64,000 nt of DNA, from the NCBI GenBank assembly GCA_026414305.1, contig JAOAJH010000003.1:1-64000 (forward strand), in the 5' to 3' direction. Position numbers and translations under genes: made by a program. This DNA comes from Candidatus Aenigmatarchaeota archaeon. Lineage in GTDB: Archaea > Aenigmatarchaeota > Aenigmatarchaeia > CG10238-14. This document shows, in pieces, positions 17,503 through 25,432 of the stretch (positions within the stretch are counted from its first letter, which is position 1; each line of letters opens with the position of its first letter). The notes beneath the pieces are model-generated. The model searched no databases, was not told the origin of the DNA, and worked only from the letters and a program-made list of their open reading frames with translations.

Positions 17503-17694
17503 TTAAACGAGGAAGAAATTCTTCCCCTTTTTTCCAACCTTTTTTGTTTCAATTAGGTATTCCAATGTTTTTTGATATCTTTCTGGATGAATGTTCATCA
17601 AACTTGCAATCTTTGCCAGCCTCAGTTCATCTGTAAAACCATTGATCTCACAGTCTTTCTTTATTAAACTTAACAGTATTTGTTCATCATTCAT
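17503..17694 (-). CDS. Small winged-helix-like protein, 63 residues
   Basis: The sequence is mostly helical, with KIASLMNIHPERYQKTLEYL followed by a short beta-hairpin ending KKGKNFFLV. That pattern (helix-turn-helix then wing) suggests a small winged-helix DNA- or RNA-binding protein. A strong ribosome site, GAGGAGAT, lies upstream of ATG 17694. It lies downstream of ftsZ on the same strand with 75 bases between. Confidence 0.6.
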   Translation of the reverse strand: MNDEQILLSLIKKDCEINGFTDELRLAKIASLMNIHPERYQKTLEYLIETKKVGKKGKNFFLV

Positions 17695-17769
17695 CTAATC
17701 TCCTCTTTGTTTTCCCCAAAAAAATAAAAAAGGGGGAAAAGGGTATAGGGGGTGACTCCAAAAGGAGCA

Positions 17770-18936
17770 TTATCTTAGGACATCAATGCCCAAGCCCAGG
17801 TCCACTTCTCTTGTTGTCGGTCTCTCTCTTGAAACACTTCCCAAGATGTAAGGTGATTGCACTCCTGTCACTATTGTTATTACTTGTATTTTGCTTCCAA
17901 ATTCTGGCACTATTCTAGCACCCCAAATTACTTGTGCTTGTGGGTCTAGATATTGTGCAACTGTTTCACCTATTTGGTTTACTTCGTCTAGTCTTAGATC
18001 TTCGCCGCCTGTTATGTGGATCAAAGCGCCTGTTGCACCTGTATAGTCCACATCCAACAGTGGGTTTGTCAAAGCTTTTGTTACTGAATCCAATGCTCTG
18101 TCACTACTGCTACTTTCACCGACACCCAAAGCAGCTACGCCTCCAGAATGCATTATTGCTTTTACATCTGCATAGTCTACATTTACAAGCGATGGCAAAG
18201 TAATTGTTTCTGTTATACCTTTTACCATGCTTGCTACAAGTTCATCTGCTACTGCAAAGGCTTGTTGCAAAGGCAAATTACCAGCATACTTTAGCAACCT
18301 ATCGTTTTCTATTACTATAACAGTGTCTGCAGCTGCTCTTAGCCTTGCCAAACCTTCTTCTGCTTTACCCATTCTTGCACCTTCTATTTTAAATGGCATT
18401 GTTGCAACACCAATTACAATTGCTCCCATTGATTTTGCAATTTCAGCCACAACTGGTGCAGATCCTGTACCTGTACCGCCACCTAGGCCGACTGTTACAA
18501 ACGCTAGGTCAACTCCTTCAAGTGCTGCTTTTATTTCATTTCTGCTTTCTTCAGCTGCTTTTCTACCAATTTCAGGATAACCACCTGCGCCTAGACCTCT
18601 TGTCAATTCTTTACCAATCAAAATTTTCTTGTCAGCTTTAGCAACAGCCAAGTGTTTAGCATCTGTGTTTACAGAAATAGTTATTGCACCCTGAACACCC
18701 ATTTCTGTCAACCTTGTTATTGTGTTTGTACCACCACCACCGCAACCAAAGCACACTATTCTGGCTTTTTTCACATCAAAGCCAAACTCTTCTGATGCAA
18801 CTTTAAAGTAATCTATGTTTTTGTGCGTTGCACCTGAAGCTGATTGCAATTTAAATCTTGTTGCTTGGTCAACTTCTTGGCTTGGTCCAAAGCTTCTTTT
18901 CAAAGCGTTCTGAACAAACGAATCCATTCTCCTCAT
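17770..18936 (-). CDS. ftsZ: Cell division protein FtsZ
   Basis: Tubulin-like GTPase that forms the division ring. The tubulin signature GGGTGTG is at residues 152-158, the N-terminal nucleotide loop is CFGCGGGGTNTITRL, and the T7-loop Asp is in NVDYADVKAIM. An N-terminal extension of about 55 residues precedes the GTPase domain, and the last residues are hydrophobic (DLGLGIDVLR), as in tail peptides that bind anchors. Two starts are possible: ATG 18936 directly behind GGAGG, or ATG 18927 behind GAGGATGAGGAG. Two arrays of short repeats lie upstream, between this gene and the transglycosylase-like gene. Confidence 0.96.
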   Translation of the reverse strand: MRRMDSFVQNALKRSFGPSQEVDQATRFKLQSASGATHKNIDYFKVASEEFGFDVKKARIVCFGCGGGGTNTITRLTEMGVQGAITISVNTDAKHLAVAKADKKILIGKELTRGLGAGGYPEIGRKAAEESRNEIKAALEGVDLAFVTVGLGGGTGTGSAPVVAEIAKSMGAIVIGVATMPFKIEGARMGKAEEGLARLRAAADTVIVIENDRLLKYAGNLPLQQAFAVADELVASMVKGITETITLPSLVNVDYADVKAIMHSGGVAALGVGESSSSDRALDSVTKALTNPLLDVDYTGATGALIHITGGEDLRLDEVNQIGETVAQYLDPQAQVIWGARIVPEFGSKIQVITIVTGVQSPYILGSVSRERPTTREVDLGLGIDVLR

Positions 18937-19028
18937 CCTCCTCCATATTTATTTTTTAATCTATATTTTGAGTTGCCGAAATCATTTTTAATTCAATCGC
19001 CCAACTTTTATTAGACATTTTCGAGAAT

Positions 19029-19089
19029 TAGTCCCAAACTCGAAATTGATCTAGTCCCAATCTAATAGTCCCGAAAGAATTAGTCCCAA
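19029..19089 (-). repeat. Four direct repeats TYGGGACTA upstream of ftsZ
   Basis: On the ftsZ strand the nonamer TTGGGACTA (one copy TCGGGACTA) occurs four times, at plus positions 19029-19037, 19052-19060, 19066-19074 and 19081-19089. The first copy sits in the loop of a TTTCGAG/CTCGAAA hairpin. The copies lie about 90-155 bases before the ftsZ start. They look like regulator binding sites; this is inference. Confidence 0.65.
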
Positions 19090-19141
19090 TTTATATTTTC
19101 TTAGATGTATTTAAAATATTTTCTACTCTATATAATATAAT

Positions 19142-19196
19142 TTTCATGTGGAATTTCATGTGGAGAAACCTTTATTTCTTGTGGATTTCATATGGA
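19142..19196 (-). repeat. Four repeats of TCCAYAWGAAA between the transglycosylase-like gene and ftsZ
   Basis: The 11-mer TCCACATGAAA and variants occur at plus positions 19142-19152, 19154-19164, 19175-19185 and 19186-19196 (minus-strand reading). The block starts two bases after the transglycosylase stop codon. It is a second short array, different in sequence from the TYGGGACTA array next to it. Confidence 0.6.
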
Positions 19197-19197
19197 A

Positions 19198-20223
19198 CTA
19201 ATCATACATTGTATATCTGCTAGCAACACCATTAACCAAATTAACATAATTTCTAGTTGCAATTGCAGCACTGCCTGTGCAATCTATGCCATCAGAAGTT
19301 CTGACACAGCAACCCCATCCATTGTATGCTCTTAAAGCCAAGTCCCAACCAGTATATGTTTCACGAAAATTATATCTTGAACAATCATAAACACAACTTA
19401 CACCACTTTCGCAACTATCAGTGCTAGTGCAATAAAATCCGCCGTGGCTTGCTATTTCTGCGGAAACACGACATTTGTGTTTAAGCAATCTTATACCGCA
19501 TTGAATGTTTCTATTTATGTCATAAGGATTGTCACAAGTACCTGGCATCAACTGCATCAATCCAACTGCACCTATTGAATTGACCTTAACCGTACCATCT
19601 GCTCTGCAATGGATAAGACTTGACTCTATAGTTGCTATTGCAATGGCAATGCTCGGCTTTACACCTTGTTTTCTTGCTTCTGCTGCTATTTTTTCTATAA
19701 CTTTGCTCGTATCTGTCTCACAATTGTCTAAAGGCAAATCATTCGGATCATAGCCCTGCATGTTATCCGGCTGTTCTAATTTTTCCAACTCGACATAACA
19801 TTCAGATTCAAAAGACCTTTCACAATTTCCTGATTTAATCGAAATCTTGTAAGAATTTTCATCGCAGTTTTTTATTTTTTCAAAGCAAAGAGTCTGGCTA
19901 TCTTTTATTTCAGCATCATCTATCTTTATGTCAGAATATATAAAAGCGGTTTTCTTTGAAATAGAGTCATATATTGATATTTTATTGTCTTCTGATCTAA
20001 GCTCATATTTTTTTATCATTGGTGAATACTCAAAATTAACATTACCTGAAGTCTGCTTTGATTTCTCAAGCAGGCTATATATGTCTATTTCAAACTCTTT
20101 TAGCAATTCACCCTGTGCCAACTTTTGCTGATAGCTGAAATAATTTCTTAGCTGCAGCAATAGAATAAATACTGACAGCAAAACGCCAATTGTTAATATT
20201 ATTTCTGAAACAGATGCTTTCAA
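19198..20223 (-). CDS. Membrane-anchored lytic transglycosylase-like (SLT) protein
   Basis: One N-terminal membrane segment (about residues 7-27) anchors an outward-facing protein. Residues about 170-335 form a lysozyme-like SLT domain: IATIESS with the putative catalytic Glu200, GAVGLMQLMPGTC, a GIRLL helix, and ALRAYNG near the end, the usual order of family motifs. The extracellular part is unusually rich in Cys, suggesting disulfides. Bacterial homologues cut peptidoglycan, which archaea lack. The start is TTG behind a GTGAT ribosome site. It lies upstream of ftsZ on the same strand. Confidence 0.85.
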   Translation of the reverse strand: MKASVSEIILTIGVLLSVFILLLQLRNYFSYQQKLAQGELLKEFEIDIYSLLEKSKQTSGNVNFEYSPMIKKYELRSEDNKISIYDSISKKTAFIYSDIKIDDAEIKDSQTLCFEKIKNCDENSYKISIKSGNCERSFESECYVELEKLEQPDNMQGYDPNDLPLDNCETDTSKVIEKIAAEARKQGVKPSIAIAIATIESSLIHCRADGTVKVNSIGAVGLMQLMPGTCDNPYDINRNIQCGIRLLKHKCRVSAEIASHGGFYCTSTDSCESGVSCVYDCSRYNFRETYTGWDLALRAYNGWGCCVRTSDGIDCTGSAAIATRNYVNLVNGVASRYTMYD

Positions 20224-20301
20224 ACAATCACTATAAATATATATCGAAAAATTTAGATAAAATATTTAAGCTTTAACATATGTTTTAAATAAATCAAAAA
20301 A

Positions 20302-20311
20302 TTTAAATATA
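20302..20311 (+). promoter_or_regulatory. TATA box of the LSm gene cluster
   Basis: TTTAAATATA lies 30-39 bases before the LSm ATG, the spacing expected for a short-leader archaeal transcript. Confidence 0.5.
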
Positions 20312-20340
20312 GATAAAATAAAAGTAAAGAGTGTGTTACA

Positions 20341-20559
20341 ATGAGTGATAGACCAATTGATGCATTGGATAAAGCAAAAGGGAAAAGGGTATATATAAGA
20401 TTGAAAAATGGCGAGGAAATAACAGGAATGCTAAAAGCTTTGGATTTGCATTTAAATCTATGGCTAGAGGATGTAGAAATAACAGCAGGGCAGACAAAAA
20501 GAAAATCAAATGTGTTGCTAATAAGAGGAGACAACATACTATACGCATCCCCAGTTTAA
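20341..20559 (+). CDS. Archaeal LSm (Sm-like) RNA-binding protein
   Basis: At 72 residues this is a minimal Sm fold. The Sm1 motif spans GKRVYIRLKNGEEITGMLKA and LDLHLNLWLEDV, and the Sm2 motif is NVLLIRGDNILYA. Archaeal LSm proteins form heptameric rings that bind U-rich RNA. It starts a plus-strand run with a phosphatase, L37e and a CoA-synthesis gene; LSm next to L37e is a common archaeal pairing. Confidence 0.95.
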   Translation: MSDRPIDALDKAKGKRVYIRLKNGEEITGMLKALDLHLNLWLEDVEITAGQTKRKSNVLLIRGDNILYASPV

Positions 20560-20583
20560 ACCCCCTTTCTTTAGGTGAATTTT

Positions 20584-21183
20584 ATGAAACTGTTTATAAT
20601 TAGACATGGCCAGACCGATGCAAATGCAAAAGAAATAATGCAAGGGTGGTTAGATTTAAAACTAAATAATAAAGGCATAAAGCAGGCTAAATTGCTGGCC
20701 AAAAGACTAAAAAAAGAAAAAATTGATGCTTTCTATTCAAGTGATCTTAAAAGAGCTGTTATGACTGCAGAAGAGGTTTTAAAGTATCACAACAAACGAC
20801 TTGTTAAAACAAGCCTTTTGAGGGAATTGAATTTTGGGTATTTGGAAGGTATTTCATATGAAAAATACATTGAAACTTTTAAATGTTATTGCCTAAAAAA
20901 GCATGAATTCAGAAACCCTAAAGGTGAATCGTACGAAGATCTTAAAAAAAGGGTTAACATTTTCTTAAAAGAGATATCAAGAAAGCATAAAAATCAAAAT
21001 GTTGCAATATTCGCACACGGCATAACAAACAGAGTAATGATTGCTGAATTGCTAAATTTGAGCCCTGAAAAGGCTGCTGAAATAAGACAAGAGAACACAT
21101 GTGTAAACATAATTGAAATTTCAAGCAAGCCAAAATTGATAGCGTTAAATGATTACTCGCACTTGAACGGTAATGCTTTTTAA
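20584..21183 (+). CDS. Histidine phosphatase family protein
   Basis: A phosphoglycerate-mutase-like phosphatase. The catalytic motif is IIRHGQTDAN near the N-terminus, the second conserved Arg is in SSDLKRAVMTAE, and the second His is in IFAHGITNR. The ELNFGYLEG segment is typical. Substrate unknown; related enzymes act on alpha-ribazole phosphate, sugar phosphates or phosphoproteins. ATG 20584 is chosen because GGTGA lies upstream; an in-frame GTG at 20575 is part of that site. Confidence 0.87.
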   Translation: MKLFIIRHGQTDANAKEIMQGWLDLKLNNKGIKQAKLLAKRLKKEKIDAFYSSDLKRAVMTAEEVLKYHNKRLVKTSLLRELNFGYLEGISYEKYIETFKCYCLKKHEFRNPKGESYEDLKKRVNIFLKEISRKHKNQNVAIFAHGITNRVMIAELLNLSPEKAAEIRQENTCVNIIEISSKPKLIALNDYSHLNGNAF

Positions 21184-21212
21184 TATATTACACGAATTAA
21201 TAAAGTGATTAT

Positions 21213-21401
21213 ATGGTTGGTAAAGGAACGCCATCAATGGGTAAAAAACAAAAAAGGTCTCATGTTTTGTGCAGGCGTTGCGGCAATAGGTCATACAATA
21301 TAAGACTAAGAAAGTGCGCAAAATGCGGTTATGGTGCTTCTGCCAAAATAAAAAGGTATGCATGGCAGAACAAAACATTGTCTGGCAAAAAAATCAAATA
21401 G
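21213..21401 (+). CDS. rpl37e: Large ribosomal subunit protein eL37 (L37e)
   Basis: The family opening [20 protein letters not shown] is clear. Four Cys form a zinc ribbon (CRRCGN and CAKCGY), followed by the basic tail [15 protein letters not shown]. Length is 62 residues, normal for archaeal L37e. The ATG follows a GTGATT ribosome site. Its usual partner LSm is two genes upstream. Confidence 0.95.
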   Translation: MVGKGTPSMGKKQKRSHVLCRRCGNRSYNIRLRKCAKCGYGASAKIKRYAWQNKTLSGKKIK

Positions 21402-21404
21402 AGG

Positions 21405-21929
21405 TTGTTTGTATTAAACAATTACAAATTGCCTGAAGAGTTGAGAAAAGAGTTTAAAATTGCATACGGCCAAATCTATTCCTCTGTTGAAACAGTAAAA
21501 AAACAGCTTGAAGGCAAAACAATCATATGTGTTGGCGACAGGATAAGTTATAATATTATTTCTCATGGAATAAAGCCTAAAATGATAATATTTGACAAAA
21601 AAGAGCAGAGAAAGGATACTGAGATAAAGATGAGAAGTGTTTTGGAAACTTTTAGCGGAAAAACAATAAAGGCAAAAAATCCGGCTTCACATATAACAGC
21701 AGAATTGTGGAATGCCGTGAAAAAAGGTTTTGAAGATGTTCAGCCTGTAAAAATAATGGTTGATGGTGAAGAAGATCTTGCATTTTTGCCTGTTGTAATG
21801 GAAGCTGAAGTCAATGATGTTGTGCTATATGGGTTTTTTGACAAAGGTTTTGTGCTAACAATTGTAGATAACAATTTAAAGAAAAGGTGTAAAGAATTAT
21901 TATCAAAATTTCAAGTATTGGGCTCGTAG
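21405..21929 (+). CDS. GTP-dependent dephospho-CoA kinase (DUF359 family)
   Basis: Performs the last step of archaeal coenzyme A synthesis. Family features are the ICVGDRISYNII loop, KPKMIIFDKKEQRKD and MVDGEEDLAFLPVVM. Length (174 residues) fits. The TTG start at 21405 follows GAGG directly with no spacer, so the exact start is uncertain. The last codons lie inside the tRNA-Lys gene: the stop TAG at 21927-21929 is part of the tRNA D-arm region. Confidence 0.88.
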   Translation: MFVLNNYKLPEELRKEFKIAYGQIYSSVETVKKQLEGKTIICVGDRISYNIISHGIKPKMIIFDKKEQRKDTEIKMRSVLETFSGKTIKAKNPASHITAELWNAVKKGFEDVQPVKIMVDGEEDLAFLPVVMEAEVNDVVLYGFFDKGFVLTIVDNNLKKRCKELLSKFQVLGS

Positions 21930-21993
21930 CTCAGCTTGGTAGAGCAGCTGGCTTTTAACCAGTTGGTCAAGGGTTCAAATCCCTTCGGGCCCA
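21920..21993 (+). tRNA. tRNA-Lys (TTT)
   Basis: Acceptor GGGCTCG/CGGGCCC with discriminator A; anticodon arm GCTGG-CTTTTAA-CCAGT with anticodon TTT; T arm GGGTTCAAATCCC. No intron. The first 10 bases overlap the end of the preceding CDS, and the last 19 overlap the end of the opposing DUF218 CDS. Confidence 0.97.
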
Positions 21994-22667
21994 TTTTTTA
22001 GTTTTTCTAATTTATCTAACATGTCTATTTCATATCTATATCTTCCTTTTTTATGTTCATCCCATTCTGGGTTTGGCATCAGTCTGTTTTTTCTGGATAA
22101 ATTTTGATAAAAAGTGTGCGCTGGATAAAAATGAAAACTTCCGAAAAAGCTGGCAAAAGCATCTATCAAATAAACAACAAAACCAATATATTCAGAATAG
22201 TCTGCATTACCGCAAGCATCTTTTATTATTTCATTGCTGCTTGGCAAGCCCTTGTATCTTTGTAAAAGAATTTTGTCAGACGAATACAATTTTGGATGTA
22301 ATCCGAAACATAAACACGCTAAAAAAGCACGCGGTAAGTGAAAAGAGTTTGTTACCAAATGCAAACTATAATCATCAAATGGTTCTAAATCATGTTTAAA
22401 ATCTTCTGCGTTCTCAAAAGTGTCTACTGCTCGGTCAACTTTTATTATTCTTTCTTTTGGTATGCCTTTATCAATCAGATAGCTTTCACCAGCAGCTGCT
22501 TCTGAAAATTGATAAACACCACCTGAAAGAATTATGAATTGGTTGTTTAATTGATGATACAATGCTAAAGCTGATAACAATCTAGATTTGTATCTTGGCT
22601 CTGGTTCTATTGAATTGTTGTATAAAACAGCTGCAGATCCTGGTACAAGAATGATGTTTGTTGTCAT
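21975..22667 (-). CDS. DUF218 / YdcF-like protein
   Basis: The DUF218 fold is recognisable: IILVPGSAAVLYNN at the start, IILSGGV, a conserved acidic patch with DTFENAEDFK, and LVTNSFHLPRAFLACL. Members are nucleotide-binding proteins of unclear function; in bacteria some act at the envelope. No signal or membrane anchor is seen. The C-terminal codons are read from the opposite strand of the tRNA-Lys T arm, so this gene ends inside the tRNA. Confidence 0.8.
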   Translation of the reverse strand: MTTNIILVPGSAAVLYNNSIEPEPRYKSRLLSALALYHQLNNQFIILSGGVYQFSEAAAGESYLIDKGIPKERIIKVDRAVDTFENAEDFKHDLEPFDDYSLHLVTNSFHLPRAFLACLCFGLHPKLYSSDKILLQRYKGLPSSNEIIKDACGNADYSEYIGFVVYLIDAFASFFGSFHFYPAHTFYQNLSRKNRLMPNPEWDEHKKGRYRYEIDMLDKLEKLKNGPEGI

Positions 22668-22685
22668 CGCAAAAATTAGTAATAG

Positions 22686-22720
22686 TTAAATATAAAAAAA
22701 CAAAATATAACAGTGTTATA
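22686..22720 (+). promoter_or_regulatory. Peroxiredoxin promoter with TATAAC-N3-GTTATA operator
   Basis: TATA box TTAAATATAA (22686-22695) is followed ten bases later by the palindrome TATAACAGTGTTATA (22706-22720), which covers the expected start of transcription. It differs from the suf palindrome only in the three-base centre. Confidence 0.62.
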
Positions 22721-22734
22721 AAAGAGGTGATTAG

Positions 22735-23193
22735 ATGAAAGTAGGTGACCCTGTGCCAGACATAAAAGTAAAAGACATGAACGGCAAAGACATAAGCTTG
22801 AAAGATTTCAAAGGAAAAAGGCTTGTTGTCTATTTTTACCCAAAAGATGATACGCCTGGCTGTACAGTTGAAGCTTGCAGTTTCAGAGACAATAACGAAA
22901 AGATAGAAAAAATGGGAGCAAAGGTTATTGGTATAAGTGCTGACAGCATTGACAGCCATAAAAAATTTTCGTCTAAACATAAGCTGTCTTTCATGCTATT
23001 GAGCGATAATGAGCATAAATTAGCAGAAGCATTTGGCGTATGGAAGCAAAAATCATTTATGGGCAAGAAATTCTTTGGCATTGAAAGAAGCACTTTTATA
23101 ATAGACGAAAAAGGGAAAATAGCATATATATTCCAAAAAGTAAAGCCACAAGGGCATGCAGAACAAGTTATCAAAGTCTTGGGAAGCTTGTAG
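22735..23193 (+). CDS. bcp: Thioredoxin-dependent peroxiredoxin, BCP/PrxQ type
   Basis: Reduces hydrogen peroxide and organic peroxides. The peroxidatic Cys43 is in DDTPGCTVEACSF, and a second Cys (Cys48) five residues later is the resolving Cys of the atypical two-Cys PrxQ group. The C-terminal ERSTFIIDEKGKIAYIF segment is conserved. Length is 152 residues. The ATG follows GAGGTGATT. The upstream palindrome shared with suf suggests control by the same regulator. Confidence 0.94.
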   Translation: MKVGDPVPDIKVKDMNGKDISLKDFKGKRLVVYFYPKDDTPGCTVEACSFRDNNEKIEKMGAKVIGISADSIDSHKKFSSKHKLSFMLLSDNEHKLAEAFGVWKQKSFMGKKFFGIERSTFIIDEKGKIAYIFQKVKPQGHAEQVIKVLGSL

Positions 23194-23204
23194 CAATAAA
23201 AAAA

Positions 23205-23240
23205 TTTTTTTATGGGTTGCTGCCTTTTTTTTCCTTTTTT
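23205..23240 (+). terminator. T-rich terminator downstream of peroxiredoxin
   Basis: Three T-tracts of 6-8 bases follow the stop codon (23205-23211, 23224-23232, 23235-23240). Poly-T runs are the usual archaeal intrinsic termination signal. No strong hairpin is seen. Confidence 0.5.
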
Positions 23241-23322
23241 ATCTAAATTAAAAAACTCTGAAAACGCTTTTTTTAAAAATAATTCTTAAAATTTAACTTT
23301 TAATCTAATTAAAGGCGATTTT

Positions 23323-24483
23323 TTGAAAAGAAAGATAGCTGTGTTTGGTGGCGGTGGCGGAATAAAGCCAATAATTGAAGGGCTGAAATACTTGTATGAC
23401 GTTGCTGCAATAGTTGCTGCGTCTGATGATGGCAAAAGCACTGGTATTTTGAAAAATCATTCTGGCGTAGCAGTAGGCGATTTCAGAAATGCTCTAATTT
23501 CCATGGCAGAGCAAGGGCCTGAAACAAGCATATTAGGGTATAGATTTAAAGAAATTGACATAGGTGTATATTATGCAACTTCAAGAAGCATAATATCGTC
23601 TGCGCTTGAAGAAGGCAGATATGGGAAAATTGAAAGAGAAAATGTAATTTCATCATTTGAGGAAAGATTCAAGGAACTGGGGCTTGACATTGATCAAGAG
23701 ATGAAAATACCAGTAACAACCAAGGGTCATCCTGTTGGCAATTTAATATTAACATGGTTAATTAGGCAAAACAAAGACTGGGTGAACTATGCCAATAAGT
23801 TAGCAAGATCGCAAGGTTTGGTATTACCAAACACATTGCAGTCATGTAACCTTTATGCGATTTATGATAGTGCCACACATCTAATCGGAGAGAATTATTT
23901 TGACAACCCAAATTTAAGAATACCACCAATACAAAAAATAGGGTTGTGGCCAAACGACAATTCGATCAAGGCTTATGAAAAAGCTCTTCAAGTAGTCAGA
24001 GAATCTGATATAATAATAATACCACCCGGCAGTTTTTATGCAAGTATAATAGCATCTGTATTACCTGAAGGATTTAAGCATGAATTGTCTGAAAAAAAAA
24101 TAATATGGTTTGCAAACTTTTTTTATGATTTAAATCAGACTTTGTATAGAATACCAAAGGACAAAGGCGAGGATATCATAGTCATTCCGCCTGAAAAGCA
24201 AATTGATATAATAGAAGAGTATTTTGGAAAAAAACCGGATTTGATTATAGCACAAAACCCAGAAAGTTTGCCAAAAGAGCCGGATTTGATGAAAAGATAT
24301 AACAAAGAACTTGGCACTGAAGATCCGATACCTGATTATAAAAGTTGCGGGCAAGTTTACTTGGCGGATTTGGCTTTTATTGACTACATAGAGTCACAAG
24401 GCAGGCAAATATATGTTTTAAGGCACAACCCAAGAAAAGTCGAAGAAACATTTAGATATGTTTTATCTGAATATAATTTATGA
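23323..24483 (+). CDS. CofD/YvcK-family (UPF0052-like) protein
   Basis: The N-terminal FGGGGGIKPIIEGL loop, AIVAASDDGKSTGIL and GVAVGDFRNALISM are hallmarks of the CofD/YvcK superfamily, which binds nucleotide-linked substrates. CofD makes the lactyl-phospho-guanosine step of coenzyme F420; YvcK proteins bind UDP-sugars and affect carbon use and cell shape. The context (DNA repair and CutA downstream) does not decide between them, and no other F420 gene is in the window. The TTG start follows GGCGAT. Its stop overlaps the start of the next gene by four bases. Confidence 0.75.
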   Translation: MKRKIAVFGGGGGIKPIIEGLKYLYDVAAIVAASDDGKSTGILKNHSGVAVGDFRNALISMAEQGPETSILGYRFKEIDIGVYYATSRSIISSALEEGRYGKIERENVISSFEERFKELGLDIDQEMKIPVTTKGHPVGNLILTWLIRQNKDWVNYANKLARSQGLVLPNTLQSCNLYAIYDSATHLIGENYFDNPNLRIPPIQKIGLWPNDNSIKAYEKALQVVRESDIIIIPPGSFYASIIASVLPEGFKHELSEKKIIWFANFFYDLNQTLYRIPKDKGEDIIVIPPEKQIDIIEEYFGKKPDLIIAQNPESLPKEPDLMKRYNKELGTEDPIPDYKSCGQVYLADLAFIDYIESQGRQIYVLRHNPRKVEETFRYVLSEYNL

Positions 24484-25175
24484 AATTTGCTGAAATTTAT
24501 GAAAGACTGTTTGATGAGTTTGGCGAGCAGCATTGGTGGCCAGGGGAGACTGAATTTGAAGTAATAGTTGGTGCTATATTGACACAGCAAGCATCATGGA
24601 AAAATGTTGAAGCGGCAATAAAAAACTTGAAAAAAAACAAGGTATTGGATGAAAGAATTATTTACAACATTGAACTGAAAAAATTAGAAGAGCTTGTAAA
24701 GCCTTCTGGTTTTTATAGGATAAAGGCTAAAAGGCTGAAGAATTTTGTGAATTTTCTTTTTGAGAAATATGACGGTAGTCTTGAAAAGCTATTCAAATTA
24801 GAAAAAAACGAATTAAGAAAAGTGTTGTTGTCTGTAAACGGGATTGGTAAAGAAACAGCTGATTCCATTGTGCTTTATGCAGCTAACAAGCCTAGCTTTG
24901 TCATAGATGCTTATACAATAAGGATATTCACTAGGCTTGGCGTTTTGAAAGAAAAAGAATATGATAAAGTCAAAGCAGCATTTGAAAACAGCCTGCCGCA
25001 AGATGTTCAACTGTATAAAGAATATCATGCTTTAATAGTCCATTTAGGAAAAAATATTTGTAAGACCAAGCCTTTGTGTGGTATGTGTCCGCTAAAGGGG
25101 ATGTGCGAATATGCAGCTGTTAATAACAACCATACCAAAGAAAAAAGTAAAAGAAATGAAAAACGCTTTAAGTGA
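24480..25175 (+). CDS. Endonuclease III-family DNA glycosylase with Fe-S cluster
   Basis: HhH-GPD base-excision repair protein. The helix-hairpin-helix is VNGIGKETADSI (about 119-130), the catalytic Asp is Asp143 in VIDAYTIRIF, and four C-terminal Cys (C-x5-C-x2-C-x5-C) bind a 4Fe-4S cluster. The position of the EndoIII lyase Lys is Glu125 here, so it is probably a monofunctional glycosylase of the EndoIII-related group; the base it removes is unknown. ATG overlaps the preceding stop. The last 65 bases overlap the start of cutA in another frame. Confidence 0.85.
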   Translation: MKFAEIYERLFDEFGEQHWWPGETEFEVIVGAILTQQASWKNVEAAIKNLKKNKVLDERIIYNIELKKLEELVKPSGFYRIKAKRLKNFVNFLFEKYDGSLEKLFKLEKNELRKVLLSVNGIGKETADSIVLYAANKPSFVIDAYTIRIFTRLGVLKEKEYDKVKAAFENSLPQDVQLYKEYHALIVHLGKNICKTKPLCGMCPLKGMCEYAAVNNNHTKEKSKRNEKRFK

Positions 25176-25407
25176 AAAACTGGCAGCATGCATACTTGAG
25201 ATTGAATCTAACAGCAGTTTTTTATGGCAAGGCAAAATAGAGGAGGAAAAAGAAAGCATTCTTATCTTTAAAACAACTGATGAAAAAATTGAAGAGCTCA
25301 AGAGTTATGTGGAAAAAAATCATCCTTACACTACACCTTTCATAGCTTGCTTTGATCTAAAAGATGTGAATGAAAAATACATAAAATGGCTGAAAGATGT
25401 ACTATAA
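25111..25407 (+). CDS. cutA: CutA1 family protein
   Basis: A small trimeric ferredoxin-like-fold protein linked to divalent metal tolerance. Family blocks are LITTIPKKK at the start, SEKLAACI, FLWQGKIEEEKESILIFKTT, HPYTTPFI and YIKWL. ATG 25111 matches the normal family N-terminus, so the 65-base overlap with the glycosylase gene is probably real. Length is 98 residues, typical. Confidence 0.9.
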   Translation: MQLLITTIPKKKVKEMKNALSEKLAACILEIESNSSFLWQGKIEEEKESILIFKTTDEKIEELKSYVEKNHPYTTPFIACFDLKDVNEKYIKWLKDVL

Positions 25408-25432
25408 ATTTTTCCTTTACAATTTTTATTAA

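Noticed and set aside
19029-19196. CRISPR-like array
   Set aside because: The repeat units are 9-11 bases with irregular spacing, there are no spacers of uniform length, and no cas gene is present.
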